From Alopecurus myosuroides (Eukaryota > Streptophyta > Magnoliopsida > Poales > Poaceae), in contig JAPCYS010000392.1 of assembly GCA_028641055.1 (NCBI GenBank), forward strand, positions 1 to 64,000: 64,000 nt of DNA. The letters are read 5' to 3'. Below, one piece after another: positions 22,770 through 32,304 of the stretch. Position 1 is the first letter of the stretch; every line of letters starts with the position of its first letter. The notes beneath the pieces were generated by a model. The model was given only the letters and a program-made list of their open reading frames with translations, did not search any database and was not told the origin of the DNA. A program made the position numbers and the translations under genes.

Positions 22770-23454
22770 ATTGAAAGTAAAGCATGGTCACCTAGGGGGG
22801 TGAATAGGGGCTACGACCAATTTTAATTTTTCTATCACAATTAGGCTTGACACAAAGATAAATTATCTAGATAATGCAACTAAGATGAATTTACCTATAT
22901 GACAAGGATAACCCAATCACAATACAAGTATGAGTAAAGGGAGAAGGGAACGAGGTAACCGATATGAAGCACGCGGAGACACGATGTAATCCCGAGTTAC
23001 TCCTTGTTAAGGGAGTACTTCTCGGGTGTGAGCTCGCCACGAAGGCCTACTCAACGCCACAAAGGCCTCACCCTATTCTCCGATGAACCTCGCCACAAAG
23101 GCCTAGTCCACCTTCCACTATTGATCCCCTTTGAGGCGAGAATCGAATCCTTTACAAACAACTTGGGGCACACACCCACAGCCAAATTGGGGGCTCCCAA
23201 CAATCTTGAATCTCCAAGAGTAGCAAGATGCCTAGGTTCTCCACAAGAGGAAACCCTAGGCTAGATCCCTCAAGCTAGAGAGGGGGAAATGAAGAACGGC
23301 TCGGTGAAGATGTAGATCGGGTCCTTCTCCTTCAATCCTCCAAAGATCTTCTAGTTTGGTGGGAGGGATTGGGAGTTATTGCGGATTTGGTGAGCTCCTA
23401 AATGCTATTGAATGCCAAGGGGAATAACTAGAGCTCAAGGTGGAAGAGGAGGGG

Positions 23455-23462
23455 TATTTATA
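23455..23462 (-). promoter_or_regulatory. TATA box of the Copia LTR promoter
   Basis: On the minus strand TATAAATA sits in the centre of a 27-bp palindrome (23446-23472) with arms GAGGAGGGG / CCCCTCCTC. The identical structure occurs at 14606-14632 in the other LTR. Transcription would start about 30 bp downstream, near 23425, giving an untranslated leader of about 0.7 kb before gag. Confidence 0.8.
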
Positions 23463-23499
23463 CCCCCTCCTCAAAACTAGCCGTTTTGGAGGAAAACAC

Positions 23500-23870
23500 A
23501 TACCGAAATATCCGGTCCATGTTTGGATCCGAATATCCGGTCCTCAGATCTGCTCGAGATCGTTGACTTAAACCGGATTATCCGGTAGCTGCTGAATAAT
23601 CTGGTACCAAAAATCCGGTTGGCTTCTGTCCCGCGCAGGCATCTGAACCGGATATTCCGGCTCCTCCAGAATAATCCGGTTCACTTCTATGAGTCACAAC
23701 TCCAGTCCTTAGCCGATTTTCGAGCATAAACTTTTCAACCGAAATATCGGGTATGGTTTGAATAATCCAGTACCAATAATACGGCTCATATCTGTCCCGA
23801 ATTTGGATCCAAACCATCCTAACCGGAATATCCGGTTCCCCTGAATAATCCGGTTCAAATAATCTGGTTG
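23500..23870 (-). promoter_or_regulatory. Array of CCGG-(A/T)n-CCGG palindromes in U3, several matching GNATATNC
   Basis: Upstream of the TATA box the motif CCGGAATATCCGGT or CCGGATATTCCGG recurs together with AATAATCCGG and GGATTATCC variants. Exact GNATATNC matches are at 23531-23538, 23650-23657 and 23826-23833. The other LTR has five (14666, 14692, 14811, 14917, 14986). GNATATNC is the P1BS consensus bound by PHR1-type phosphate-starvation MYB-CC factors. The repeat is seen directly; the factor is an inference. Confidence 0.6.
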
Positions 23871-24462
23871 CTCACTGTCCCAAATCTCTTATCCCAATCT
23901 TCACCGATCTTTTCGGTGATCGATGTCGATGTTAAGTATAACACCTGCACACTAAACGCCTCGATAAATAGTGTACTTAATATTGTTAACTAACACACAA
24001 AACACCGGGAAAACGAAATGCACTTTCACATGTGGGACCAGAATAACAGAGAGAAATAGAGACACATATATATACCACAAGAAACCCTAAATCCCCTAGT
24101 GTTTTCCCATCTTCACTTTCCACTCCCCTGCCCAACCGCCGCACGCCCGTGTCTATGCGTATCGAACCCCTCCTTCCCACGTCCGTAGTTTCCTCCTCTC
24201 TCTCTCCGGTCGCCCCGTCCGCCCCGCCGCCCTCTCCGTCCGCCACGCTTGCCCCGTCGCTCCTCTCCGGCCTGCCCTGCCGCCGCATGCCCGCACACAC
24301 GCCCTGGCATCCCCACGTGTGTAACTCTCTCTCCGGTCGCCCCATCCGCCCCGCCGTCCCTCTCCGCCCACCAAGATCGCCCCGTCGTCCCTCTCCGCCC
24401 ACCAAGATCGCCCCGTCGTCCCTCTCCGGCCGTCCGGCCCGACCTGTCCCGCCGTCCCCGCA

Positions 24463-26286
24463 TGCCCGCAGCAACGACGACGGACTCCAGCGAGCTCGTC
24501 CTCTTCGATCTGGAGCTCGCCGTCAACCCGGGACCAGACGTCGAGCCAGGACCGGCCGCCGGAATCCCCGTCGGCCCTGGGGTTGAGCGCACCGCCTTCT
24601 CCATTGTCAACCGGCTACGCCATCCAAAGAGCATGAGAACCCCCCGTCGTCGGCCAGGTGACCGTCTTCCTCCAAGCAAGAAAATGGCTTCTCCAACAGC
24701 CAGCTCCAGCGGTACCGGCAGCAAGGCCCGCTGTTTGGTACTTAGAACTATTTGGTACTTAGAACTATAGTTTTTCTGATATATGACTTGCTGTCTTGTA
24801 ATGTTTGTAGGTTCATTTATGTACCAACACCACATACTGCAGAAGTTATAGGTGAACAACTAGCTGAGGCTTTGGTTGAATGGAATCTCGACGAGAAGCT
24901 CTCTACTGTCACGGTTGATAACTGCACATCAAATGACAAGGCTATTGAACTGCTAGTGAGGAAGCTGGGAGCAGATAAGCTCATGCTCCAAGGTACATTG
25001 CTTCACATGCGTTGTTGTGCACACATTCTGAACTTGATAGTTAAGGATGGATTGGATGTTATGAAGACTGCTATAGAAAACATACGTGAAAGTGTAGCAT
25101 ACTAGACTGCCACCCCAAAGAGAGCTGAAAAATTCTTGGAGATAGCAAAGTTTGTTAAAGTGCCTATGCCCAAAAAATTACAACTTGATTGTAAAACTAG
25201 ATGGAAATCTATCTATAAAATGCTTACTATTGCCTGTCACTACAAATTCGTGTTTGAGCGTGCTAAGAAGGTGGATAGGCAATATGATTGTGTCCCTAGT
25301 GATATTGAGTGGGAGTTTGCATTTGATCTGGAACAAACTATGTCACTGCCAACATTTTCTTTCCAAAAATATGTGAAATAAAATCAAACATGAGGAAATG
25401 GTCTACCTCTAGCAATGAAATCATAAGGAACATGACAGAAGATATGACTATAAAATTTGATAAATATTGGACTGACATACAAGGTCTCATGGGAATTTCT
25501 ACTCTCCTAGATCCTAGATACAAGCATGACATGTTGAACACTTGTTTTGCAATGCTTCATGGTGTTAGTGAGGATGAGAGTGAGGTCTATGTTAGAGATG
25601 TGATAGACCTATTAACCAATCTGCTAGTGGAGTACCATGTGGATCAAGATGTTCCAGAATCGTCAAAATCTGTAGAAGAGGTTCCAGCCGAACTTATGTC
25701 GATGTTCACTGCTGGCCAAAAGAAGGCCAGCAACACGAACGTTCTTTTCTGAGTTGGATAAGTATTTGAAGGATGATTATGTTCCACTAGATACAAAGAA
25801 TTTCAATGTGTTGGACTGTGGAAGGTTGCTGGAGCAAGATATCCAACACTGAGATTGCTAGCACGGGATATCTATGCCATTCCAATCAGTACAGTTGCAT
25901 CAGAATCAGTTTTCTCCACAAGTGGTAGAGTACTAAGTGAACATCGTAGCCGACTTACCTCTGATTTGCTTGAAGCTCTAATGTGTTCGCATGACTGGAT
26001 TAGGAATAGATACAAAGGTAAATGCATAAAATGCATCCACTTTAGTTATATTACCTATTATCTTTCAGTTCTGAATGTTGTCATTGTTTTTTGTTTATAG
26101 ATGATGATGATGGGCATGAAGCTAGCTTTTGGAGTGTTCTTGAAGATGTTGGAGATGGACTGGAGGTTACCATCTATATCTAATGTTTACATGTTTTATT
26201 GATTTTAAGAATTCGCTTGTTGTCATCTTTATATCCATTTGCTTGATGTCTAATCATTTAATCTCATGTAGGCCCTGAAACTGTAA
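24463..26286 (+). pseudogene. hAT transposase (RICESLEEPER/zf-BED type), broken
   Basis: A possible first exon (ATG 24463, acidic Pro-rich leader) is followed by loss of the BED finger and the N-terminal half. From about 24811 the catalytic part is readable: STVTVDNCTSNDKAIELL, HMRCCAHILNLIVKDGL, LDCKTRWKSIYKML, LMGISTLLDPRYKHDML. The C-terminal dimerisation block follows, with IPISTVASESVFSTSGRVLS and LTSDLLEALMCSHDWI. Damage is a TAG at 25103-25105 where the family has Trp, and frameshifts near 25365, 25750 and 25818. Two 3' introns are recognisable (26018-26100 and 26166-26271); the last short exon ends ALKL-stop at 26286. The gene is plainly non-functional. Confidence 0.9.
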
Positions 26287-26938
26287 TGTCAAGTCGCATT
26301 TTGCACTTCAATGATGAAGCTTTGGTTGCAGCCTGCACTTCATTCATGAAGCTGGAGTGTGGAATTCTGCGGTTCATCTTCTGTTCATTTGGAATATTGT
26401 CTGTTATTGCCACTGTTATTGGCATGTGGACTGTGGTGCCATTTATGTCATGTAATGTCTAAACTTAATGTTTGTTGTTCTATTTGTGGATGTGTGCCAA
26501 TTTGATGTTATGTGTGAACTTCCATCATTTTATTGTGCCTTTTTTCTCTATCTGTATTGCTGTCATTTATTTACTCTACTTTCTGGGGAAGTGCTGTCAA
26601 AATTTCTTAGACAGTTTTATCGGCTACATTGGAGGTTCTTGGATATGGTTATCCGATGGTTATCCGATAACACGATGGGGGTGGGGATGGGAGAATAGTT
26701 GTCCCGTGACAGTTAATGGGGATGTGGATGGAGATGATTTTCTTGTATGGGGATGGTTATGGTTAGCCCATAATGGGTGGCTAGTGTCCCCGTTGCCAAA
26801 TTGAGGTAGAAGAGGAAGACAAGACATTCTTCTCTTGCAAGGTTTGCGGTAATAAAAATGGAGGCAATAGTGAAACAAAATGATGGTATATATTTTTATG
26901 CCCGTTGATGTATCAACGCACGGACTTTCGACTAATAA

Positions 26939-29647
26939 TTAGTAGTACGCGGGCTTGGTGTGCCCCCAATTGTGCAGGACGGTGCCGGCAACGTCATAAA
27001 ATGCAAGGCGCGCCGCCGTAGCGGTCAGCTGCAGTGACATGAACCCCTGGCCGTCGTGGAAAAATTCCACCTTGTCAGCGCCCGGCATGTAGACGCCGCC
27101 CCACGCCTTGGAACCGCCACCGCTTGTCAGGAACTGCAGGGGACTGCACGCAACAAACAGGGCAAAAAAGGTCCCTCTCCATGATAAGAGATGAGAGAAG
27201 AAAATATGAAAAGATTTTTGGTGGTCTGAAGTTCTGAACTGACCTGTCACTGCTGCTAATTTGCTCGAGGCAGTGATCATGGCCGTTGATGTAGAGGTCA
27301 ACACCATGAGCCTGCATGAAAAATTAGAACATCATCACGCTGTGTTCAATCGGTAGTACCCAATTAAGCCCAAGCATGGTATATGCACACCTTGAGCATC
27401 GGGAGGAGGAGCTGCACGAGTTCCTCGGTGTCGCCGTGCTTGCCGGCGGTCCGGATGGTGTGGTGTCCGACGACGATCTTCCACTGCGCCGTAGACTGCT
27501 TCAACGCAGCTTCCACTTCCTGCAGGTGAAGTGAATCCAAGCCGAACGGTCATCATGAGCTATGAGATTGAGATGAGATGGAAATACAGTATGGAACTTA
27601 GATGCAAAAAAACGCAGCACATATTTTCTTGGATTAACTAATTATTAATTGTAGCATGCATCCTTAACTAGGTTATATATAGTTAGTACCCTGAGGAGAT
27701 TTCCAATGTAGGTTTCGCGAGGAGCCACGCCTCTCCAGTCGTAAGAGCTGTTCTTGGGGTCAGTCCAATACTTGAGGACAAAGGGCGTCGTGTCAACGAA
27801 GAAGAAATCCGCAATCTCTTCAGTTTTGTTGAGCAAAATTAAAAAAAGTTAATTGAAGGCAGAAAAATCTTTCGGATCTCAACATTACTTTTGATGCGTA
27901 GAAACTGGAGACACGAACGAGAACGAAGACAGGGGTATGGATGCTCTGAGTTGGAGGCCCATCTTAGCGAGTAGACAAGATCACTCACTCACCCGCGTTC
28001 ACGACGAAGGATTTCATGCAGATCCACCGGCAGTCGACTTTCCGAAGGACGGGGCTGATCTGCGCGAGGGCGTCACCTCTGTAGTCATGGTTGCCAAGAA
28101 CTGCATGCACGTACGTCGAGTGTGACAAATTTATGCATGAATACAGAAGAAATTGACATGTTTTGAGGACTCGCATATCTGCTGGATGGGAATTGATTAC
28201 CGGTGTACCAAGGCTTCTGGAGGCTCTTGGCGGTGTAGATGCCGGTGAATGAATCCTCAAAGGCCTTGTCGTCCACGCCGGTGAGGCCATCACTGTAGAA
28301 GTTGTCGCCGGTGGAGATGACGAAGTCGACGTCCATCTTCTCCCCTACAATCCCCATCTACAAGCACATAAATATTGCAAATCTTTCAGATTAAAAGTTA
28401 TGCACACATCAATGCTTAGCTGACCGACACTTGTGACTGGGCTGCCTAAGTACTACTCATATCTATTCGAAAAGGCTAGTTTCGTGGTATCTTTTGCTAC
28501 CCACAACATGTGACTAGTATGAATTAAAATCTAGCCCTTGATGTACATGGAAAGTGGTGGAATTTTTTTTTGGACAAGCATTTATTCAATAAAAAATCTC
28601 TCTGAATATCTCGTTAATTAAGCCTAAAATCTTGGCAGCAGATCCCCATTTTTGATTTCACCATCTTCTCTCATTAATACCGGCTTACTACTTACCAACT
28701 TCATATCGATTGTTCCTACAGCTTTAGACCAGCCTTAATGGAGTTTATGTACCCATAGCGGCCGGCCGGCCGGAGAGCACGACTGCAGAATTCATGGCCA
28801 TGAAACTAAGCTAACCACTGTTTCAGATTTTTCTTTCTAGAAAGGCAAAATCTGGCTTCGATTTAGACCATCACTGAGCGATGCATGCAGTTATAGTAGG
28901 CATTATGATGCCTTCTCCTTTTAGCGTGATCTCCGATTTTCATGATATTTGTTGTAGAGGTTTCCGTTTTAACTGACTAGTATGATTATACCACTCAGAT
29001 TTTACGCACTAGTATGATTTAATAAGATCCGTCAATTCGATACAAATAAACGGCCTGTATCTTTTTGAGGCCTCGTTCGAAAAAACTTGGCTTTAAACTA
29101 AAACAAACTAATCCTAAAGTCACACGCTAGTGCTCCTAGCTGTCTTGAATAGTTATATAGTTAATTTTTGATAATTAATTAATACCAAACATGCGCTTGC
29201 GCAGTCATGCATGAATCATTATGCCACTCTCTGCATGCATGCAAAGCATCGTCTGTCATATGTATAAACAAGCTTCATATGGGCCACTAGGCCAACGCTC
29301 TGCCAGCCAAGCATTACGATTCCACAGCCAAGGCAGAGATCATAAGCAAGATAGCGTGACACATAAATTAAGGCTGAGATTGCTCTTGATCGAATGGTTT
29401 AATGATTGTGTGACTGAGAAATAAATATCGTAACAAACTAATTAACACTATAGCACATGATGTATGTACATACCTGGGTGGCGACCCGGGACTGGTTAAA
29501 CTCCCCATGCCTCCCCCAGTCGCCGACGGCGAGGACGGTCAGCGACCCGTCGGCATTCAGCGATTGCTCCAGCCGCGGCAGCTCAGCACCCACCGACGCT
29601 GCGGCCACAGCAACGGCAGCGATGAGGAGGAGCGTGACTGGGGCCAT
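26939..29647 (-). CDS. Purple acid phosphatase, low-molecular-weight (PAP3/PAP17-like); exons 29647-29474, 28357-28201, 28100-27993, 27817-27690, 27519-27391, 27311-27244, 27143-26939
   Basis: The predicted product is a 322-residue secreted metallophosphoesterase that releases phosphate from organic esters. The seven exons total 969 nt, every junction is GT/AG and the frame is unbroken. A hydrophobic signal peptide ([21 protein letters not shown]) precedes the five metal-binding blocks of the family: VGDWG (Asp43), GDNFY (Asp76, Tyr79), GNHD (Asn114, His115), VVGHH (His208) and GHDH (His243, His245). Length fits the 35-kDa plant and mammal-like PAP class. Intron 1 is the longest at 1116 bp. 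In other plants this class is often induced by phosphate starvation, but no GNATATNC site was found in the 350 bp upstream or in intron 1. The stop lies about 130 bp from the hAT end. The gene appears functional. Confidence 0.96.
28358..29473 (-). other. Intron 1 of the purple acid phosphatase gene
   Basis: The 1116-bp intron has a GTATGT donor after codon 58 and an acceptor TGCTTGTAG before ATGGGG. It is AT-rich with no open coding sequence. A fragment with GAGGCCTCGTTCG near 29070 resembles the end of a Tourist-like MITE, but no partner end was found. Confidence 0.75.
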
Positions 29648-29734
29648 ATATCCCAGGGGATGTAGAGGAGAGGAGAGGGGACGATCAACAGTAGGAGACT
29701 CACTCGTATTCCAGATGAAGAGTGGGTGCGTGTG

Positions 29735-29742
29735 TTTTTATA
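29735..29742 (-). promoter_or_regulatory. TATA box of the purple acid phosphatase gene
   Basis: The minus strand reads TATAAAAA here, about 90 bp upstream of the start codon at 29647, which predicts transcription start near 29710 and a leader of about 60 nt. No competing TATA-like word lies closer to the ATG. Confidence 0.7.
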
Positions 29743-30076
29743 GCAGAGCGGTACGCGTAAGCTACCAACCATTCGTGGGCGAATACGGGTGGGTCCATGC
29801 AAAACAAAAACAAAAAACGGGTGGGTCGGTGAGAGGGAGGAAGAGGCGTGACCAACGTGCGACTGCACGTAGCCCCCGGAGTAATATATCTGCAGGCTCG
29901 ACTCGACTTGGTTGCATACCATGCAAAATCACTAGAGAGCTACCTGCCAAAGCTATCTAATTTGAACTGACTGTCGGCGCGGTGTTCTGGCCATGTGCAA
30001 ATGAGTCTCAACCCTCTCTCCGTGTCTCTCTCTGAAAGAAGAAGAAAAAAGAATGGACTGAGTTATAACACTAGTC

Positions 30077-31634
30077 CCATGAACGTCTACGCCGCCGCCC
30101 TCTCCGAGATCACTGCCGCGCTGGGTGCCGTGTGGAGGGCTTCCCCCAAACCTACCTCGGCCTGCCGCTCTCCGCCGACAAGCTCCGACTCGACGTCTTT
30201 ACCCCGCTCATCTCCAAAGCGGACAAATATTTGTCCAGGTGGCAAGCTCTTCTCCTCTCGCCGGGGGGCGGCTCGTCCTCCTCAACGCCGTCATCGACGC
30301 GCTGCCCACCTATGCTATGGGTGCGCTGTCTCTCCCCTCCGGCGTGATCACCACCATCGACAAATTGCGTTGGGCTTTCCTTTTGACGCCCGTGGATAGC
30401 GTCACCGGCGCTCGCTGCCTACATGTGCCGCCCCAATCACGAAGGTGGGTTGGGCGTCCGGTCGCTCGCTGACCAAAACGTCTGCCTGCAAGTTAAACTC
30501 CTGCACCGCCTCCACACCGGGGTCCACGAGTCGTGGCCTCGCTGGGTTTGGCGCACGCTGGGCGACGAGCCCATCGACAACGCTGCCACCTCCGCTCTGG
30601 GCGGCGCTCACTGGAACAAGCTGCTGCAACTGCTGCCGCTCTACCGCGACCTCACCTCCGTTAGCCTGGGCGATGGGCGCCGCACAACATTCTGGCTGGA
30701 CTCTTGGCTGCCCTTGGGGCCGCTGCGCGCCGCTATGAGCTCACGTCCCATTGCTCCGACGTGTCCATCTCGGTCCACTCCGTGCTCACTCGCGGTCTCG
30801 ACTGCTTCCTCGCCCCGCGCCTCTCAACCTCGGCGAGCAGGCAGAAGACCGCCCTCCTTCCACTCCTCAGAGGCATACACCTAACCGCCTCCCCCGACTG
30901 CCGGGCACTAAACCTCTGTCGCGACACGGACGGCAAATTCAGTTCCTCGTCGCTCTACAAGCTCTGCACCTTCGGAGGTTGTCTCTCTGCTTACCACGAC
31001 TTCGTGTGGCGGACCCGTGCCCTATGAAGGTGAAGTTTTTCTGCTGGCTTCTGGTTCAACGGCGTATCTTGTGCCGCTCAAACCTCCTGAAGAAAAAGAT
31101 CCTCGACATCGAATCGAGCGGTTGCCCCTTGTGCCCTGCTCCCCTCGAAACACCGGATCACAGTTTCTTCGGCTGCCCGTTCGCGCAGACCTCCTGGCGA
31201 CACCTCGGCGTCCATGGTGCCCTCGCGTCGAGCACTAAGGGGGCCTCCACCTGCCCACTGTCGCTCTCTGTCTCATCCAGGAAAGCCGTGACTCTGCGCC
31301 AACTCTGCTTCTGGCACATCTGGAAGCACAGGAACAACGTCGTTTTCCAACCACCCCCCATCGATCGAGCGAGCCAGCGAATCTTGCCGTGACGACGCTG
31401 TTCTCTGGAAAGCGCGCCTTCCTCCTGAGCAGTGCGATGATGTATCCACCTGGATACCCCTCCTCCTCCCTACCCAACCCCGATGATTTTTTAGCGCTTC
31501 TTGATGTATGCACACCTCATTTGTGGAGTTTCCCCCCCCCCCCCCTTAATAAACTCGTGGGTTTTCACCCGGTCTTTTTGAGAAATGAAAATTCAGGTGG
31601 GTGCCCCATGCCCCCCAAGTGATTAATCAAAAAA
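30077..31634 (+). mobile_element. 5'-truncated LINE with 12-bp target duplication
   Basis: The insertion is bounded by identical ATAACACTAGTC at 30065-30076 and 31635-31646, with an A-rich tail (CAAAAAA) just before the right copy. This is the signature of target-primed LINE integration. Inside is only the 3' end of the reverse-transcriptase ORF, so the 5' part was lost at integration. A 17-base poly-C run lies at about 31530. The insertion site is about 430 bp upstream of the phosphatase start codon. Confidence 0.93.
30100..31390 (+). pseudogene. LINE reverse transcriptase C-terminus with zinc-binding domain, broken
   Basis: Readable segments in order are FPQTYLGLPLSADKLR, LVLLNAVIDALPTYAMGALS, HEGGLGVRSLADQNVCLQVK, and SLGDGRRTTFWLDSWLPLGPLR. 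The RT zinc-binding region then gives KFSSSSLYKLC, MKVKFFCWLLVQRRILCRSNLLKK and CPLCPAPLETPDHSFFGCPFA. They lie in different frames, with shifts near 30270, 30400, 30720 and 31020. The terminal CX2C...HX4C pattern is the usual LINE C-terminal knuckle. Confidence 0.9.
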
Positions 31635-31646
31635 ATAACACTAGTC

Positions 31647-32242
31647 ACCAGACAATGATTGTCCCAGGTGACCGGCGGTTACTAGGGTGCTCGCAAGCCA
31701 GACCGTCGCCTATGGTAGGACCGGCCTCCTTCCCAGGCGGGGTGATTGAGGTTGCACCTCTCCGGGGAGGGCGGTGGGCTGACATCGCCGCCGAGCTCAA
31801 TGAGGAAGTTGCGATGGAATCTGAGCTGGTGGCGAGATGTACGATTCTAGCCTTCCCCACCTTCGGGACTTCTTGACAGGCGCTCGCCGGGTCCAATCGC
31901 GGGGAGCTAGACGGACGGTTCTTTAGGGGTTGCGGCCGACGCTGGAGATGCAGAGGTCAAGGGATCGTCCGACCACACGGGGAGTTGGTTCAGCGGCCTC
32001 GAAGGAATGTGCGCCCAGGACCAACAGAGTGGCTGCGACCAAGAGGAAGCGCCGCGAGGACGTCCCCTTATCGGCGAGTTCTCAGAATAAGATGCACGAG
32101 GTGATGCGGGCCGTACACCGGTTCTTCCGTCGTCGGTGGAGATACTCTGCTCTGAATCGTGTCCCTACGGTTTGAGGACGGAGCTCCCAAACCCTAGGTC
32201 CGACAGACTGGCCTGTCGCTAGCTCACTCGTCAAGGGTAGCA
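31647..32242. other. GC-rich stretch without a recognisable gene
   Basis: Between the LINE and the hairpin/tRNA-like junction lies moderately GC-rich DNA. A frame at 31930-32175 encodes 81 basic residues (TKRKRREDVPLSASS) with no family resemblance; it may be chance or a gene scrap. No promoter or splice signals were convincing. Confidence 0.35.
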
Positions 32243-32265
32243 GGCCTCCCTTTCTTTGGGAGGCC
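32243..32265 (+). other. 8-bp perfect hairpin upstream of the tRNA-like fragment
   Basis: GGCCTCCC (32243-32250) pairs with GGGAGGCC (32258-32265) around the loop TTTCTTT. It could act as an RNA stem if transcribed; nothing shows that it is. Confidence 0.6.
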
Positions 32266-32273
32266 CGCGCGAC

Positions 32274-32304
32274 GGGCTATTAGCTCAGTGGTAGAGCGCG
32301 CCCC
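32274..32304 (+). other. 5' half of a tRNA-Ile(GAU)-like sequence, plastid type
   Basis: The 31 bases GGGCTATTAGCTCAGTGG plus TAGAGCGCGCCCC match the first exon of plastid trnI-GAU as I know it: acceptor strand GGGCTAT, D arm GCTC...GAGC, start of the anticodon stem. Homology stops exactly where the LTR fragment starts (32305). The anticodon loop, variable region, T arm and 3' acceptor are missing, so it is not a functional tRNA. It is either a minute plastid insertion or a tRNA-derived repeat head. Confidence 0.65.

Larger units (their letters stand above)
13881..24028 (-). mobile_element. Copia LTR retrotransposon, 10.1 kb, SIRE/Maximus-like, lacking protease and integrase
   Basis: Long LTRs at both ends start TGAAAGTAAAG and end TTTCA, flanked by identical CATGT duplications (13876-13880 and 24029-24033). 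The primer-binding site (complement of TGGTATCAGAGCC, 22757-22769) lies next to the right LTR and the purine tract next to the left LTR, so the element reads on the minus strand. Order is 5' LTR, gag with zinc knuckle and coiled coil, RT-RNase H, spacer, ORF3, 3' LTR. The LTR longer than 1.2 kb, long gag and extra ORF after pol resemble the SIRE/Maximus lineage; this lineage call is an inference. No Asp-Ser-Gly protease motif or integrase HHCC/DDE motif was found between gag and RT. Confidence 0.95.
22772..24028 (-). repeat. 5' LTR of the Copia element (1257 bp)
   Basis: This is the promoter-bearing copy in element orientation. Its U3 part (24028 down to about 23463) contains an array of CCGGAATATCCGG-like palindromes, then a TATA box, then R-U5 to 22772. 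It is about 51 bp shorter than its partner, mostly because the partner carries a 43-bp tandem duplication. Scattered substitutions show that the two copies have diverged since insertion. Confidence 0.95.
13684..26804 (+). mobile_element. hAT transposon interrupted by a Copia retrotransposon
   Basis: The left end TCAATTTGGCAACGGGG (13684-13700) is the perfect 17-bp inverted complement of the right end (26788-26804). Both are flanked by the identical 8-bp duplication GGTAGAAG at 13676-13683 and 26805-26812. Removing the Copia insertion (13881-24028) and one copy of its 5-bp duplication leaves about 2.97 kb, a normal size for a hAT with a deleted interior. The transposase remnant 24463-26286 lies on the plus strand between the Copia and the right end. 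The right end is only about 130 bp beyond the phosphatase stop codon, so this element abuts or forms part of that gene's 3' flank. Confidence 0.95.

Noticed and set aside
24149..24770. Long overlapping GC-rich frames on both strands near the hAT transposase
   Set aside because: Composition-driven frames; only the stretch from ATG 24463 is kept, as a tentative hAT leader exon.
29648..30064. Phosphate-response (GNATATNC) sites in the phosphatase promoter
   Set aside because: I scanned for G-N-ATAT-N-C on both strands; ATAT words present (for example near 29649 and 29885) fail at the flanking bases.
31930..32175. 81-codon basic ORF
   Set aside because: No homology visible, no promoter or splice context; treated as unassigned.
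32274..32304. A functional tRNA-Ile gene
   Set aside because: Only the 5' half is present; the anticodon loop, T arm and 3' acceptor strand are missing.
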